Shown: positions 53,701 through 64,000 of the stretch, in pieces | Position numbering within the stretch: position 1 is the stretch's first letter | Layout of the letters: the number at the start of each line of letters is the position of its first letter | DNA from: Paulownia fortunei | Taxonomy: Eukaryota; Streptophyta; Magnoliopsida; Lamiales; Paulowniaceae | NCBI GenBank assembly: GCA_019321725.1 | Contig: CM033115.1 | Span: 14,022,673 to 14,086,672, forward strand | Reading direction: 5' to 3' | Length of the DNA: 64,000 nucleotides | Translations under genes and position numbers: made by a program | Notes under the pieces: model-generated | Databases searched by the model: none | Told to the model about the DNA's origin: nothing | The model's input: only the letters and a program-made list of their open reading frames with translations

Positions 53701-55065
53701 GGTTAAGAGGTTAAGAGTTTGTGGTGTCAAATTATTACTTTAACTGAGAGGGCATTTTTCGGAAAAAGTATTTTATTGTAGAAAATGGAGCATTATTTTT
53801 ACATCCCAAAAAGGAAATAGGTGGAACAAAATTTGGATGATAGAGAGAGTATATATGTATGCATAAATGATATATGTTTACAAATATTATTTCTGCCTTG
53901 TTCTTCCGATGGAAAGATGTAGTTGACACAAACTTTCTTAATCATTTTTTGTTTTTTTGTTCAAGTAGAATGAGTTTAGTTACCATTGTGGCCTTACCCT
54001 ATATTCACACCCAATGGAAGCATTTTTCAGAGTTCTTATTAATTGATAATCCTGGTGATATTGTTTTTATATTTATTGATGAAGTATTTGGATTCAGTTT
54101 ATTAATAATCATTGTATTTAAATCATTTATCTTCCCCAATTGACTTTTTTGTTTTTCTGAACGTATTAGAACCTGTTTCAAGGCACATGGAGGACCAGGG
54201 ACTTGAATTTCTTCAATTTGCTTTCCGCTGGTTCAATTGCCTTCTTATACGCGAGGTTTGGATGCCTGAATTACTTATTTTGTTGTTCCAATTTAGTTAA
54301 GTGATAAAACATATGATGGATTTGTACCTTTTTCTGGCCTAAACCTTGTTAGTGTCAACTGTGAAAGGGATAAACTAATGAATTTATATGTTGTGTAGAT
54401 TCCATTTCATCTTGTTACTCGTTTGTGGGATACATATCTTGCTGAAGGGGATGCATTACCAGATTTTCTCGTCTACATATTTGCCAGCTTTCTTTTGACA
54501 GTAAGAAAGCTTTGCATGTTGTGTCTTTTGCTATTTACGTGATGAAAACATTTGTCTTGAAATTGAACACGAATACCATTCTAAACAGAAAAAAACATCA
54601 TTCTTCCATTAGGTAGTCTTGATGGGAACTAGTCATTCACATTACAACAAAAGATATCCATCTCTACCCCATGTCTTCTGCTTCTTTTCTTCTAAATAAA
54701 TGTAATGGAAAACAACTTAGATGTTGCAATCCAAGCCCAAATCACGTCCAATTGTTATGAGTTTCTGTTATGGTCTCTTATTCCACATTTATGTATGATT
54801 TCTCAGGCATACACACCATAATGAGTCTCTTATATTTGATTTTTTGCTCTATTAGCTGTGAAAATTAGTTACAAGCTGGAGTTTGTTTTTTGTATATTTG
54901 CAGTGGTCAGATAAGCTACGGAAGCTCGATTTTCAGGAGATGGTCATGTTTCTTCAGCACCTTCCAACACAGAACTGGACCCATCTGGAGCTGGAGATGG
55001 TGCTTTCCCAAGCTTATATGTGGCACACCATGTTCAACAACTCCCCCAGCCATTTAGCTGGCTGA
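44777..55065 (+). CDS. TBC domain Rab GTPase-activating protein (TBC1D22/Gyp1 type), ten exons
   Basis: Exons 44777-44889, 45876-46026, 46115-46298, 47816-47886, 50395-50532, 50625-50716, 53214-53485, 54170-54255, 54399-54500 and 54904-55065 join in frame to 456 aa with GT-AG introns. Such proteins switch off Rab GTPases in vesicle traffic by lending two catalytic residues. Both are visible: the arginine finger in IAVDCPRT (I220, D223, R226) and the glutamine finger in YVQG (Q261). The TBC domain runs from about residue 151 (KLRELAWSGVPPYLR) to SPSHLAG at the C terminus, with ADCYWCLSKLLDG, QDHYTFAQPGIQR, GLEFLQFAFRW and RLWDTYLAEGD in order. The first 150 residues are serine-rich and probably disordered. 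The match is to the conserved TBC1D22 subgroup rather than to other TBC proteins. Length fits plant relatives (about 450 aa). Confidence 0.93.
46827..47353. mobile_element. MITE with perfect 17-bp terminal inverted repeats, in TBC intron 3
   Basis: Left end GGCTCCATTTGGTTTCA (46827-46843) is the exact reverse complement of the right end (47337-47353). Length is 527 bp and there is no ORF. The end sequence resembles Tourist/PIF-Harbinger MITEs. Flanks are TTA on the left and CTAA on the right, so a TWA target duplication is possible but not clean. Confidence 0.75.
48052..48073 (+). repeat. CT microsatellite in TBC intron 4
   Basis: Run of CTCTCT units. Confidence 0.95.
49105..49470. mobile_element. 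Stowaway-like MITE in TBC intron 4
   Basis: Starts TACTATGTCCATTATAAT and ends GGGAAAGAGGGAGTA, imperfectly complementary ends with the TA flank and GAGGGAGTA-type terminus usual for Stowaway elements. The left end resembles that of the element at 51547. No coding content. Confidence 0.45.
51547..51755. mobile_element. Stowaway-like MITE in TBC intron 6
   Basis: Starts TACTTTGTCCATCCTAATAT and ends GTGGGACATAGAGAGTA. The interior (AGATGAGAGTTGA, GTTGCC-TCAAAA, AAATAGGA) recurs in intron 7 at 53640-53851, so both belong to one family. Confidence 0.5.
53588..53851. mobile_element. Stowaway-like MITE in TBC intron 7, sister of the one in intron 6
   Basis: Shares TTAGATGAGAGTTGA, TGTTGCCTTCAAAACT, AAGGAAATAGG and the ending GATAGAGAGAGTA with 51547-51755. 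The left boundary is approximate. Confidence 0.45.
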
Positions 55066-56979
55066 GACGGAAAGTAATGTGGTCTTCTTTACTGTCTAGA
55101 TTGATTTCTTGTATGTGTTTTTCACCCCTTGATTGATTCCCTTCTTTTTGTGAGTTTTTGACTGAATTTTGTTCTTGGCTTTAGTTGTTCCTATGAGGAA
55201 ATCCCAGTCCCCTACTGTATTATTTTGTAATCACTATTCTTGTTCTATTTTCACCTTTCAACACAGGTTGTGAAAATCATCTGCAAAATAGTAATTTTCA
55301 GGAATCACTGGTGGTGATGCTCAACTTGGCTTGACATTAATTTTATTCATTTCTAAAGAATAAAACAGCTCGTTTTATTTTTTTGTTTATTTTGTTTTTG
55401 GTTTCTGCACATCAAATTTTCACGACATACTTTCGAGATTATGGATGCACTACTACATATTTGATATTAGTGTTCGTGTTCTTTTGTAGTTTGTATGTGG
55501 ATAAATAGACTGTCTGGCTTTTGAGATGTCATAAAGTTTTAAGTAATGATTTGAAAGAATCTATAAGCTTCAAAATCAGTACGTTTGGAACTTTAGAAAC
55601 TCGTCAAAATAATAAGGATTGAGGTCTCATCTTATTTGTGTTACAGATTCTTTCAGTGTTGCAATATAAATTCAAATTTATATTTTGCTAATTAATTGGA
55701 AAACTATTTTAACCTCTTCAAACTTATTTTATCCACCCAAATTAAGAATTTAGTTTTGAGAATGAGATTTAACATTTTAGTAGCTCAAAAAGGTTTAAGA
55801 TTAAGCCAATCACCTAAAAGGGAAAATGTGCCAAAAATAAAAAATTCTAATTTATAATATTTTTCTAACTTTTTTCATGAATTGTGCGCATACCATGGAG
55901 CGGTAGTGGTGGGGGTGGGGATAATGGCCACTTCTCTGTTATCACAAAATTGCTGAATACCACCTTTCGTAACAAATCGTAAAATTTTCAATTTCATCTA
56001 TCTTTTGACCAAAATATTAACTTTGTGACCACTTATAATGAGTTATTATAATTTTGTTATAGTGTATTCATTTATATATTGTTTCTTTCTATACTTCTTT
56101 GTTTTAAAATTATTATTTGTGAAGTTTTTTGGAACTATTTCCTTTGTGGGACGTATCAAATAAGACTTCAATCTCTACAATAATATTTTTTTTCCTAAAA
56201 ATCTTCCTCCATCCTCGCAACAATTATTTCTCAATCATTAGGAACAAAGAGTGTAAAGATACACAAATGCCAAGTCAACTTAGGATTACAATATCGACAG
56301 ATGATGCTATAGTGGTACACACTGTTTTATCTAACATGTGTTTGGAATTTCAAATAAAACAATAATTTTATACTCGTCTGCTTTTCACAAAATGTAACTA
56401 CATTTCTGTTCACAAGTAGTATTGTGTAACAGTACCCTTATGTAACAAATAATTCCTTATTTTCTGTAGTACTGTTACTAAATATTTTATTAAGTTTTAG
56501 ATTATTTTTAAAGACACAACTGAAGTGCCGTCATACTTGGGATTTTTAGTTGCCATCTCATAGAACAATTGGACAAAGATTTCAAACATAAGAATGCTGC
56601 TTTGCACAATTCTACTTCTTCTACGACAAGCCCAGAACAGAAGTACATTTGTTCTTCTAAAATCATATATGAGCGTCGAATAGCCAGCAAATGAATTAAG
56701 TATCAGCCTTCTACCCTCCTACAAAATGAAGACTTCAGTTAATAATATAGCTAATCAGAGGGATAATTACATTCCAGCAACCACAAGTCTATACATTAAC
56801 CCCAAGGCCTGGAAAATAAAAACACCAGACGAACAGATTTGTACATTGTATTAAAAATCAACAAATTCTTACTTGGAATCACCTACAAAATGTGGGTAAG
56901 AGTTGGTTCAGTCCAAGTGAAGTGAAGCATGTGTAATCCAATAAACACTATAGAAATCTCTACCTGAGGATTAGTGACT
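55066..56979. other. Intergenic space between the convergent TBC and PPR genes
   Basis: Holds the 3' untranslated regions of both genes. A short G-rich run lies at 55905-55921. No gene or clear repeat seen. Confidence 0.5.
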
Positions 56980-59900
56980 TCAAATGTGGATTAAGGACTT
57001 CCGCTTCGGCTGCAAGAAGGCAGACAACTCAAATGAGAAAATGCAAAGACGTTGGATTCTCTTTAAAGTTGGAAATGGAGAGGCAGATGAAAGTCAAATT
57101 CTCTAACAATAAAGTAGGCAGTTCCATGACAGGGAAAACATAAGTCTAAGTCCATGGACTTGGACCTATTTTAGAAGCTGATACCAGGGGCAAGCATACA
57201 AATGAAAATAATATACGCACATTGTGCTAGAGTCATGTAGTAAAAAGAAAACTTAAAAGAGGTAAAAAAACATGTATGCTACTTATGATTAAAGACGCAG
57301 CAATAACTTTCCCTCAATGTTCTAATATTCAAAAACATACTGTACAGTCCTTTATGGTCAAGTTTATTTATAGTCAAGCGCCTCTTGTTATTCTTAAAGG
57401 TTTAATGGAATTGAAAATAGCAAGTGTAGCACACTATCTGCATCAATTGAAAAACTATATCTAAATTTGTTTGAACCCTATTATGTTGACTACTGGATAT
57501 GATAATATATTTCCAAAAGGTATCAAGTAATAGATATTAGAATAATCACTTAGGACTTCAAACAAGGTCCTGAAAATTTCATAATTAATATACAGATTCA
57601 CAATCTATTAAAACGAAAATTTGAACAGCCCTGCCTCTGCCAAAAAGAAGATCTATTCTCCTAACCTACAAAGTTGTGGAACGTTAGAAGCTCTCATCCT
57701 ACTATAGATTGTGGGACTGACTTCGAAACTTCTGTCTACACATGCACGAGCTCAATTGCCACGGCACCACCACTGTGAGAGGCGGGAAAATGTGGTATTT
57801 ATGTTTGGACTCTAGTACTGCTGCCAAAAAGAGTGTCTATTCTTTAGATTCCACAGAAGTTTATCATTACATAATTGAAAAGGTACTACAAGGAACTAGA
57901 ACCATAACAACCGAGATCGTGTAGAGAAGTGGTCAACCATAACATCATTTTCAAGATAATTATGGTGAATGCATCTATCTTATTTATGTAACTAAGAAAA
58001 GAAAAAAGAAGGCACCTTAAACAATTGTGAATGAAGGATATGTATACTCACAAGTGTCCTTTCAACTTCTTCAAGAAATTTCTCAGGGTAATCAAAATAC
58101 TCAGCACATTCTTTCTTTATTGTTTTCGAAAGATCTTCCTCGCCAGCCTTTTCAAGATTCCTTATTAAAATTGTCAAGGTTAACTTATCTGGGACATAAC
58201 CTGAAGCCTTCATCAGCTCATATGTTTCCATTGCTTTCTTCACCATTTCAACTTTGAAATACACTCCAATCAGTTCAGTATAGGTCCTGGCATCAGGTTG
58301 CAGGCCTTCAGTCCTCAGTTCTGAGAAGAGTTGTTCAACCATCTCAATCATTTTGTGCTTCCCCAACATCAATATCATGTCGTTGAAAAGAGATAGATCT
58401 GGTACATACCACAGCTCGTCCCTCACAAGGTTAAACACCTGAAACCTGATTAATTTCAGATAAAAGCACATCCAAGCAAACTAAATGAAAATAAAGGAGC
58501 AGATATGAATAAAGCTAATAGAAAGGAATATGTGGAATCTCAGTGCATGATGAGATTCACAAATATGAAGTCAATTGTGATCATAGTGGAGGGAAACAGA
58601 GCAGGTTGAAACATGAAAATCAGCAGATATTAGCATCCTCTATTAAGCAAATACTATGCTGCGCCATTTATCCAAACACAGGAGACCGATGCATCTGCTT
58701 AACAACTCGCAAAATTAGGTTAGGAAAGATAAAGCTAAAGTATTATGTTCAATGTTTAGGTATTCACCTAGAAAATTATAGCGGTTCAGTAGAAAATAAG
58801 GAATGACAAAACGTTAGAACATTGAGTTTAAAAAAATAAAAAATAAAGAAATAAGAGATATTTATTGATCAATGGCATAAGACAGAACAATTAATTTTTT
58901 CTGAACATGTCATTCAACTTTTGGAAATGATCCTTTATGATTAACCCTTGAATATGACAATACAAGGAGAGTTTGTGGATGATAGTAGTAGTACTTCGAA
59001 GAAAAGAGTAAAATGTTTAGGATACCATTCTGTCAAAGAAAATAAAAAATAAAGAAATAAAGAAATAAGAGATATTTATTGCTCATTGCATAAGACAGAA
59101 CAATTAAATCTTTCGGCTCAAGTCATTCAAGTTTTGGAAATCATACTTTCTATAATTTCATTAACTCGTAAACATGACAAAACAAGGAGAGTTTGTGAAT
59201 GATAGCAGTAGTAGTACTTTAAAGAAAAAGATTAAAAAGTTCAAGAAACCATAAAAAATAAAAAATAAAAAACAAGGAAATAAGAGATATCTATTGCTTA
59301 TCACATAAAACAGAAAAATTATTTTTTTCTGCTCAAGTCATTCAACTTTTGGAAATCACACTTCATGGAATTTCATTAACTCTTGAAGCTGTGAATGATA
59401 GTAGCAGTACTTTGCAGAAAAAGATTACAAAGTTTAGGAAACCAATTAAGTTGATCAATTACTAATTCTCCACAAGGACTGTTTACCCAAAAAGAAGTAA
59501 GTTCTAGCACATAATGCAATATGGGACCAGGCTGCAAGTAAATTTAGCCTGCTTGCGTCATACGAGTTCAGATCACGCTAGGCTTTATTAAGCTCAAACT
59601 TTTCGAAGGTTGCATAGATAACAGAGTCGTGTCTCCGACTTTCAGGCATGCTAGTAGGCTCACGAGGCAGGTTTTTTCTTTCTTTTTTTTTCATACAATC
59701 TAAATTATTCATTGGCAAATTATTTATTGCATCCTGCGGGGCACATGAATGCACTGCAACAATTAACATTTATAGCTACAAATAAGTGCTTGCAAAAAAC
59801 TAGTAATAATTTTCTGAAAAATACAGAATAATCCGCAGATCCAAAAATCATCCTCAAGATCAAGAACCGCACAACAGGTAAACTAACATTCTTTTAGCTT

Positions 59901-61923
59901 CAAACAAGGAGATTGTAGATGAACTATTCACATTTTCCGAAGGAAATACAGAATCACAATTCTCTCTCTTTCTCTCCATGTTTGAAATTGTATACGTAAG
60001 GATATGCATTTAGCAAGAGACAAAAACATCATTTCTACCATGAAATATTGGAAAAGACAAACTCTTTGTTATCTTTTTTTCACTTAACCTTCGAGGTATT
60101 ATTCCCTATAAGGAACTCTAAATCTTTGTTCTCATTTTTGACAACATAGACTAGAGGTCAAAAACATAAATTATCCTGCAAAATGCTATGGTAGGCATCC
60201 AAAGGCCTTTATATCTAAGAAACCAAAAATTCAGCTTGGCTTATCTATCATAGTTCCTTAATTGAATTAACCAGATTGACAAGGGGTTATTATAGGATAA
60301 GAATCTGATGTGGGATAATTAATTCATGAAAAAAAAAAATGAGTCTCTATTGGCTCGGGCTCAAGTTTGAGCTTGAGCACAAGAGGAACTGAAACAAAGC
60401 TCAGACAGCAATCATAAAATATCTTCCCAAACAACTCCAAATGTTACAATCAACTAGAAATTAATTGTGTATCCATTAGTTATCAGATATCTGAATCAAC
60501 AATTCAAGGGACAGGGCAAAAAAAATCAGAAGAAAAACACAACAAGCCTTATTATAGATAGACTAATGACCCCATTTCGTTTACGAAGAGGAATACCAGT
60601 ATTGCCCTCATCATAAAGTGAATCCAGCTGAGTTAGCAGCTCACCTTGGAAGATTATTCTTTCCTCCTTGGGAAAGAGGGACACAACGTGTTGGAAAAAG
60701 AATTCTAGTACGGTAGAATATCTTAAGCTAGCAAGGTAACTGATTTCAGAGTTCACTTCCCAGGATTCACTGATTTAGGAGTGAATGAAGCCCAGTGGCA
60801 CAGTAGCATTTCTTTGTATCTCCAAACATTCTATAAGGACAATTTACACAGCAGCACAGACTTCTTATTCACTCTCTTATGAATTAGACTAGAAGTTGAA
60901 GAAGAAGGCCCAGAGAGAGACTACCAGCTCAAACATAGACTTTGATTCGTGTCAAGTTCCTGAAATTCTTTACCCTACCTTTTCAATGCCCCTTAACTCA
61001 TAGATGCTAGTAGGGGGTGGCCGGACCCAATCCCAGTCTAAGGCTGATCCAGGGTTCAAATCCAATAAGACTTTCAACAAACTTTACAAAAAATATCTTT
61101 TGCAGCTCCCACTCATTCAATCATTGCTTGTCATGCAGCCACTCTACAAAAAGGGAGAGGCTAGGAATCACCCTCTCCCATTCAGTTGATGTAACAAACT
61201 GCATGTTTGGGGGTTCAAGGCCAATCCTTTCGACTGATTGGCCTTATTCCCTTTCTTTATAAAATATACGGGTGCTCTCAACTGGCACCAGCAAAAGAAG
61301 AAAGGCCAAGAGCGGATTATGGGCATGAATATGAGTCTAATTCCTCCAGTCCTTAAAGAAGTTTCTCTTCGTTCAGTCCCAACCCATCCACAAGAACAAA
61401 AAGATTGAATCTCTACTGAAAGATGCATGCAATGACCAATTTACATAACATTTAAAGAAAATGCAAGCATAAGTCAAAAGTAACTAAATTTTTTTACCTT
61501 GAGGGCTAAATCCAATTCATTCTGCCTCTGCAACTCAGCCAATGTGTCCAATAAATCAGCCTTCAAAAGCCTGCTGAGCTTACTCTTAAAAACTTGCTCC
61601 AATTTACAAGAGGAATTTTGCGCCAATTTCAAGGATTGGACTGCTTGAATAGCCTCAGTGGAGAGTACTCGGGTCCTCCACATTGGTTTTCTGGGCCCAT
61701 TTCTTAGACCGCAGGTGATTCTTAGTGTGTGTGGTGTGTGACAAAAGGTGGAAATTTGAGGCTTTCTGTGAAGACCCATTTGAGAAAACTCAAGTTTGAA
61801 GCTGCCCATTACACCTAAAGGGAGAGATCGGTCCCCGGGTTGGAAGTGTTGCGCCGCAGGGAGAATGAAAGAATTAGGGCATAAATCAATTGGGAACTTT
61901 GTGTCAGGGGATTTTGAAGTCAA
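56980..61923 (-). CDS. THA8-like pentatricopeptide-repeat protein, three exons
   Basis: Minus exons 61923-61498, 58438-58052 and 57009-56980 join in frame to 280 aa. If translation starts at the inner ATG at 61809 (MGSFKLEFSQMG), which looks more like the family start, the product is 242 aa. The N terminus is basic, Ser/Thr-rich and poor in acid, as expected of an organelle transit peptide. Then come RVLSTEAIQAVQSLK, KSKLSRLLKADLLDTLAEL and LDLALK. Exon 2 holds short PPR motifs: PDLSLFNDMILMLGK, PDARTYTELIGVYFK and PDKLTLTILIRNLEKAGEE, then YPEKFLEEVERTL. The last exon is only 30 nt and adds PKRKSLIHI and stop, matching the short basic tail of relatives (PKRRSLDL-like). THA8-type proteins bind RNA and help splice chloroplast group II introns. 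That role is inferred from family, not shown here. Confidence 0.87.
58826..59443. repeat. Three tandem units of about 205 bp in PPR intron 1
   Basis: Units at about 58826-59033, 59034-59251 and 59252-59443. Each has AAAAATAAAGAAATAAGAGAT, ATTG-TCAT-CATAA-ACAGAA, TCATTCAACTTTTGGAAAT, GTGAATGATAG-AGTAGTACTT-like and AGTTTAGGAAACCA-like ends. Divergence between units is moderate. Confidence 0.85.
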
Positions 61924-63720
61924 CTAGCCAGCCATTAAGATTTTGACAAAAAAATAAGAAAAATATCTCGTCCTTTAAGTCCACATAAACTTAAAATTGA
62001 AAATAATTTTATAACACTTAAATTTTCTGATTTTCGACAAAATCCATCTGCAAATTCCTCTTCTTTAGAACTCTCATCTTTTCTTTATGGTTAGGAACAT
62101 AAGAATCATTGTTTTATGCAGTTCTATATAAGATTTAATTAATGATTATTAATAATATCTAATAATAAAATAAATATTGAGTTCATGAATATAGTATTTC
62201 AAGTCATGATATTATTGTCACCATAAATTTTATGTTATTGTCATGAATATAGTATTTCATGTCATGATATTATTGTCATGATTGTAGCATTTTCAAAAAC
62301 CTTGTTTTAGTCAATGAATTCAATATTGCCACCTATGTCTTAGGTAAAATCTATTTTTACTAAATCTGGAAAGATAAATACTTATCTTTCTTTATCCAAA
62401 TGAATCCAAGATTTATATAGATAAAGCAATTAGTAACTAACTTACTTTAATAACCTTTTCATATCTAAATTTATTTATCACTTTATTTTTTATAAAAGTT
62501 TGAATGAAAATTATCACTTCTTATTTTTATTTTTATATTACAATATTATTTCTTGCTTTGGCAATAAGACAAACATTAAAGCCATTCAATTAAGCACCAC
62601 TGCATCAACTATGTGGAGCAACTATTTATATTATATTTTTTTAACACAGAATTTTTTTTTATTATTAAATTGCTATTTACAAAATTTTAAAGAATCAGAA
62701 GTATGTTACCCATTTACCAATTATTACAGTCCTAGCCAATTTTGTATTCTGCGTGTCATTGTGAAATTATAAAGTTATCAACACCTAGACTTGTGGACTC
62801 CTACACCTAATTATTCAAATATAAACTTCCCAATTAACGGTAAAACTAAAATTTGAGCTTATCAAGTTGATTTTAATTTTATATAGATCGAATTCTATTC
62901 TTGGTATCATACCATAGAACTCAACATTTTAGTTTGTGTGACTGTTATTTTTCCTATTTATCATGGATGTTTTGGGGTTATGTGGTCATTTTTCTGTTGA
63001 TTTCTTTTCTTTTATTTCCAAAGGTCCAAGGCAAAATTGTCAACATCCTTGCTATTAGCAATTGTACCTCCGATTTTTATTTTTTTTAATTTAGTTGTAT
63101 AATAAAAAAAATATCAATATTTTGTTTAAAAATAACCTTCACTTTGTTTTTGTTTTTTTTTTTTTTGGCTTCGTTAAAATACTCAGCATTTATTGAGGAG
63201 AAATTGGTTTGTCTTGGAAGTTAGAATTTATGTTATACTATACTGCTTTTCTCATAATATTATTGAGTCAATTAGCTTATTAGTCATTGTATTAATTTAA
63301 ACAAGAAACTGCATTCTCTTAAACAGTTTAACTAGTTCCCCAGATAATGCAAACCTCAATTAGCTACCACTGCACTCTACTATTCTTCTGCACAGAAAAA
63401 AATAAAAATAAAAATCCTCTCACATTCTGTTAATGTAGAAAAATAGAGACCTCTGAATCTGCAATTATAAGAACCCAAATATAAAATTTTCAGTTACTAT
63501 ATACTGCAATTATATAAATTTATTGAAAAACACTAAATATATGCATACACGTAAGTACATGTGTATGTATGTATGAATTAGATTGCAGTAAAATTGAATT
63601 ATTAGAAGAATAAGCCAACAAATGAAGCACGCATTGAATCTTATATAAATTAAGACAAATTAAAAAAAAAAAAAAACACTTTAAAAATAACCAATAATCT
63701 TATAACCAATATAAACTTTT
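61924..63720. other. AT-rich intergenic region, no gene seen
   Basis: Two short near copies of ATGAATATAGTATTTCA-GTCATGATATTATTGTCA lie at 62186-62220 and 62233-62281. Nothing else stands out. Confidence 0.45.
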
Positions 63721-63734
63721 AAGGATTAGCTCAC

Positions 63735-63910
63735 AATCGAACCAAGAGCTCCGTCGGAGACGGTGGCGGAAACTCAGATAATTTTTGCAACGACAGAGGT
63801 TCTCGCGACTTTCGATTCTCGGCGGAGTATTGCAGCGGATGATGATGATGGCAGGGCAGATTAATTTGTTCTGTCAATCAGATTTCATCATCCCCAGTTT
63901 TGGATTATCA
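63735..63910 (+). other. Possible 5' leader or first exon of a gene running off the right edge
   Basis: After about 1.8 kb of AT-rich sequence, composition turns GC-richer with CpG-containing codon-like stretches. Plus-strand frames are open over 63740-63840, ending TGA, and again from four successive ATGs at 63839-63850 (reading MMMMAGQINLFCQSDF) to a TGA at about 63915. No family is recognised. A minus-strand gene cannot be excluded. Confidence 0.3.
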
Positions 63911-64000
63911 GTTTGATGAGATTGACGCCATTGCGATTTTAATCCCATGGTTTTAAAATATTCCCTTGAGATAGTTTTTCTTGTAATTTGGATCCCAACA

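Noticed and set aside
60526..60756. Minus-strand 76-aa frame in the PPR intron as an extra exon
   Set aside because: Exons on both sides join in frame without it and its peptide fits no part of the family.
61010..61075. tRNA- or SINE-like box B (GGTTCAAATCC) in the PPR intron
   Set aside because: No matching box A at the right spacing and no cloverleaf or poly-A tail; probably chance.

Overview
The window is nuclear DNA of a flowering plant, most likely a eudicot. It is AT-rich, genes are interrupted by GT-AG introns, and the gene families are plant ones (IQ67-domain protein, HAD class IIIB acid phosphatase, PR-10, THA8-like PPR) set among plant transposon families (CACTA, Copia, Gypsy, TRIM, MITEs). 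I cannot name the species from the sequence alone.

Layout: 1-3161 is a decayed CACTA (TNP2) transposase on the minus strand, cut by the left edge. 5976-9557 is a three-exon vegetative-storage/acid-phosphatase gene whose second intron holds a tandem duplication of part of exon 2 and about 195-bp tandem repeats. 13552-14198 is a dead Copia polyprotein fragment. 16360-17024 is a noncoding tandem duplication. 17290-22280 is a segmental duplication carrying two PR-10/Bet v 1 copies, both broken. 23055-25360 is a six-exon IQD gene (minus). 26160-29760 is an unclassified AT-rich region made of degenerate repeats. 32850-40674 is a Gypsy-type LTR element with gag but no visible pol, flanked by direct repeats of almost 0.9 kb that abut both LTRs. 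41566-42477 is a small TRIM element. 44777-55065 is a ten-exon TBC/Rab-GAP gene (plus) with MITEs in its introns. 56980-61923 is a three-exon THA8-like PPR gene (minus), convergent with it. The last 270 bases are GC-richer and may be the 5' end of another gene.

Four protein genes look intact: acid phosphatase (246 aa), IQD protein (412 aa), TBC protein (456 aa) and PPR protein (280 aa, or 242 aa from an inner start). Their exon joins were worked out by hand from reading frame, family motifs and GT-AG sites. They have no evident common pathway: cell-wall/vacuole phosphatase, calmodulin-binding scaffold, vesicle traffic regulator and organellar RNA factor. I found no prokaryotic operon, CRISPR array, rRNA or convincing tRNA gene.

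The most unusual structure is the LTR element bounded by two long direct repeats (32850-33745 and 39816-40674). It resembles an abnormally long target-site duplication, or integration at a junction of tandem copies.
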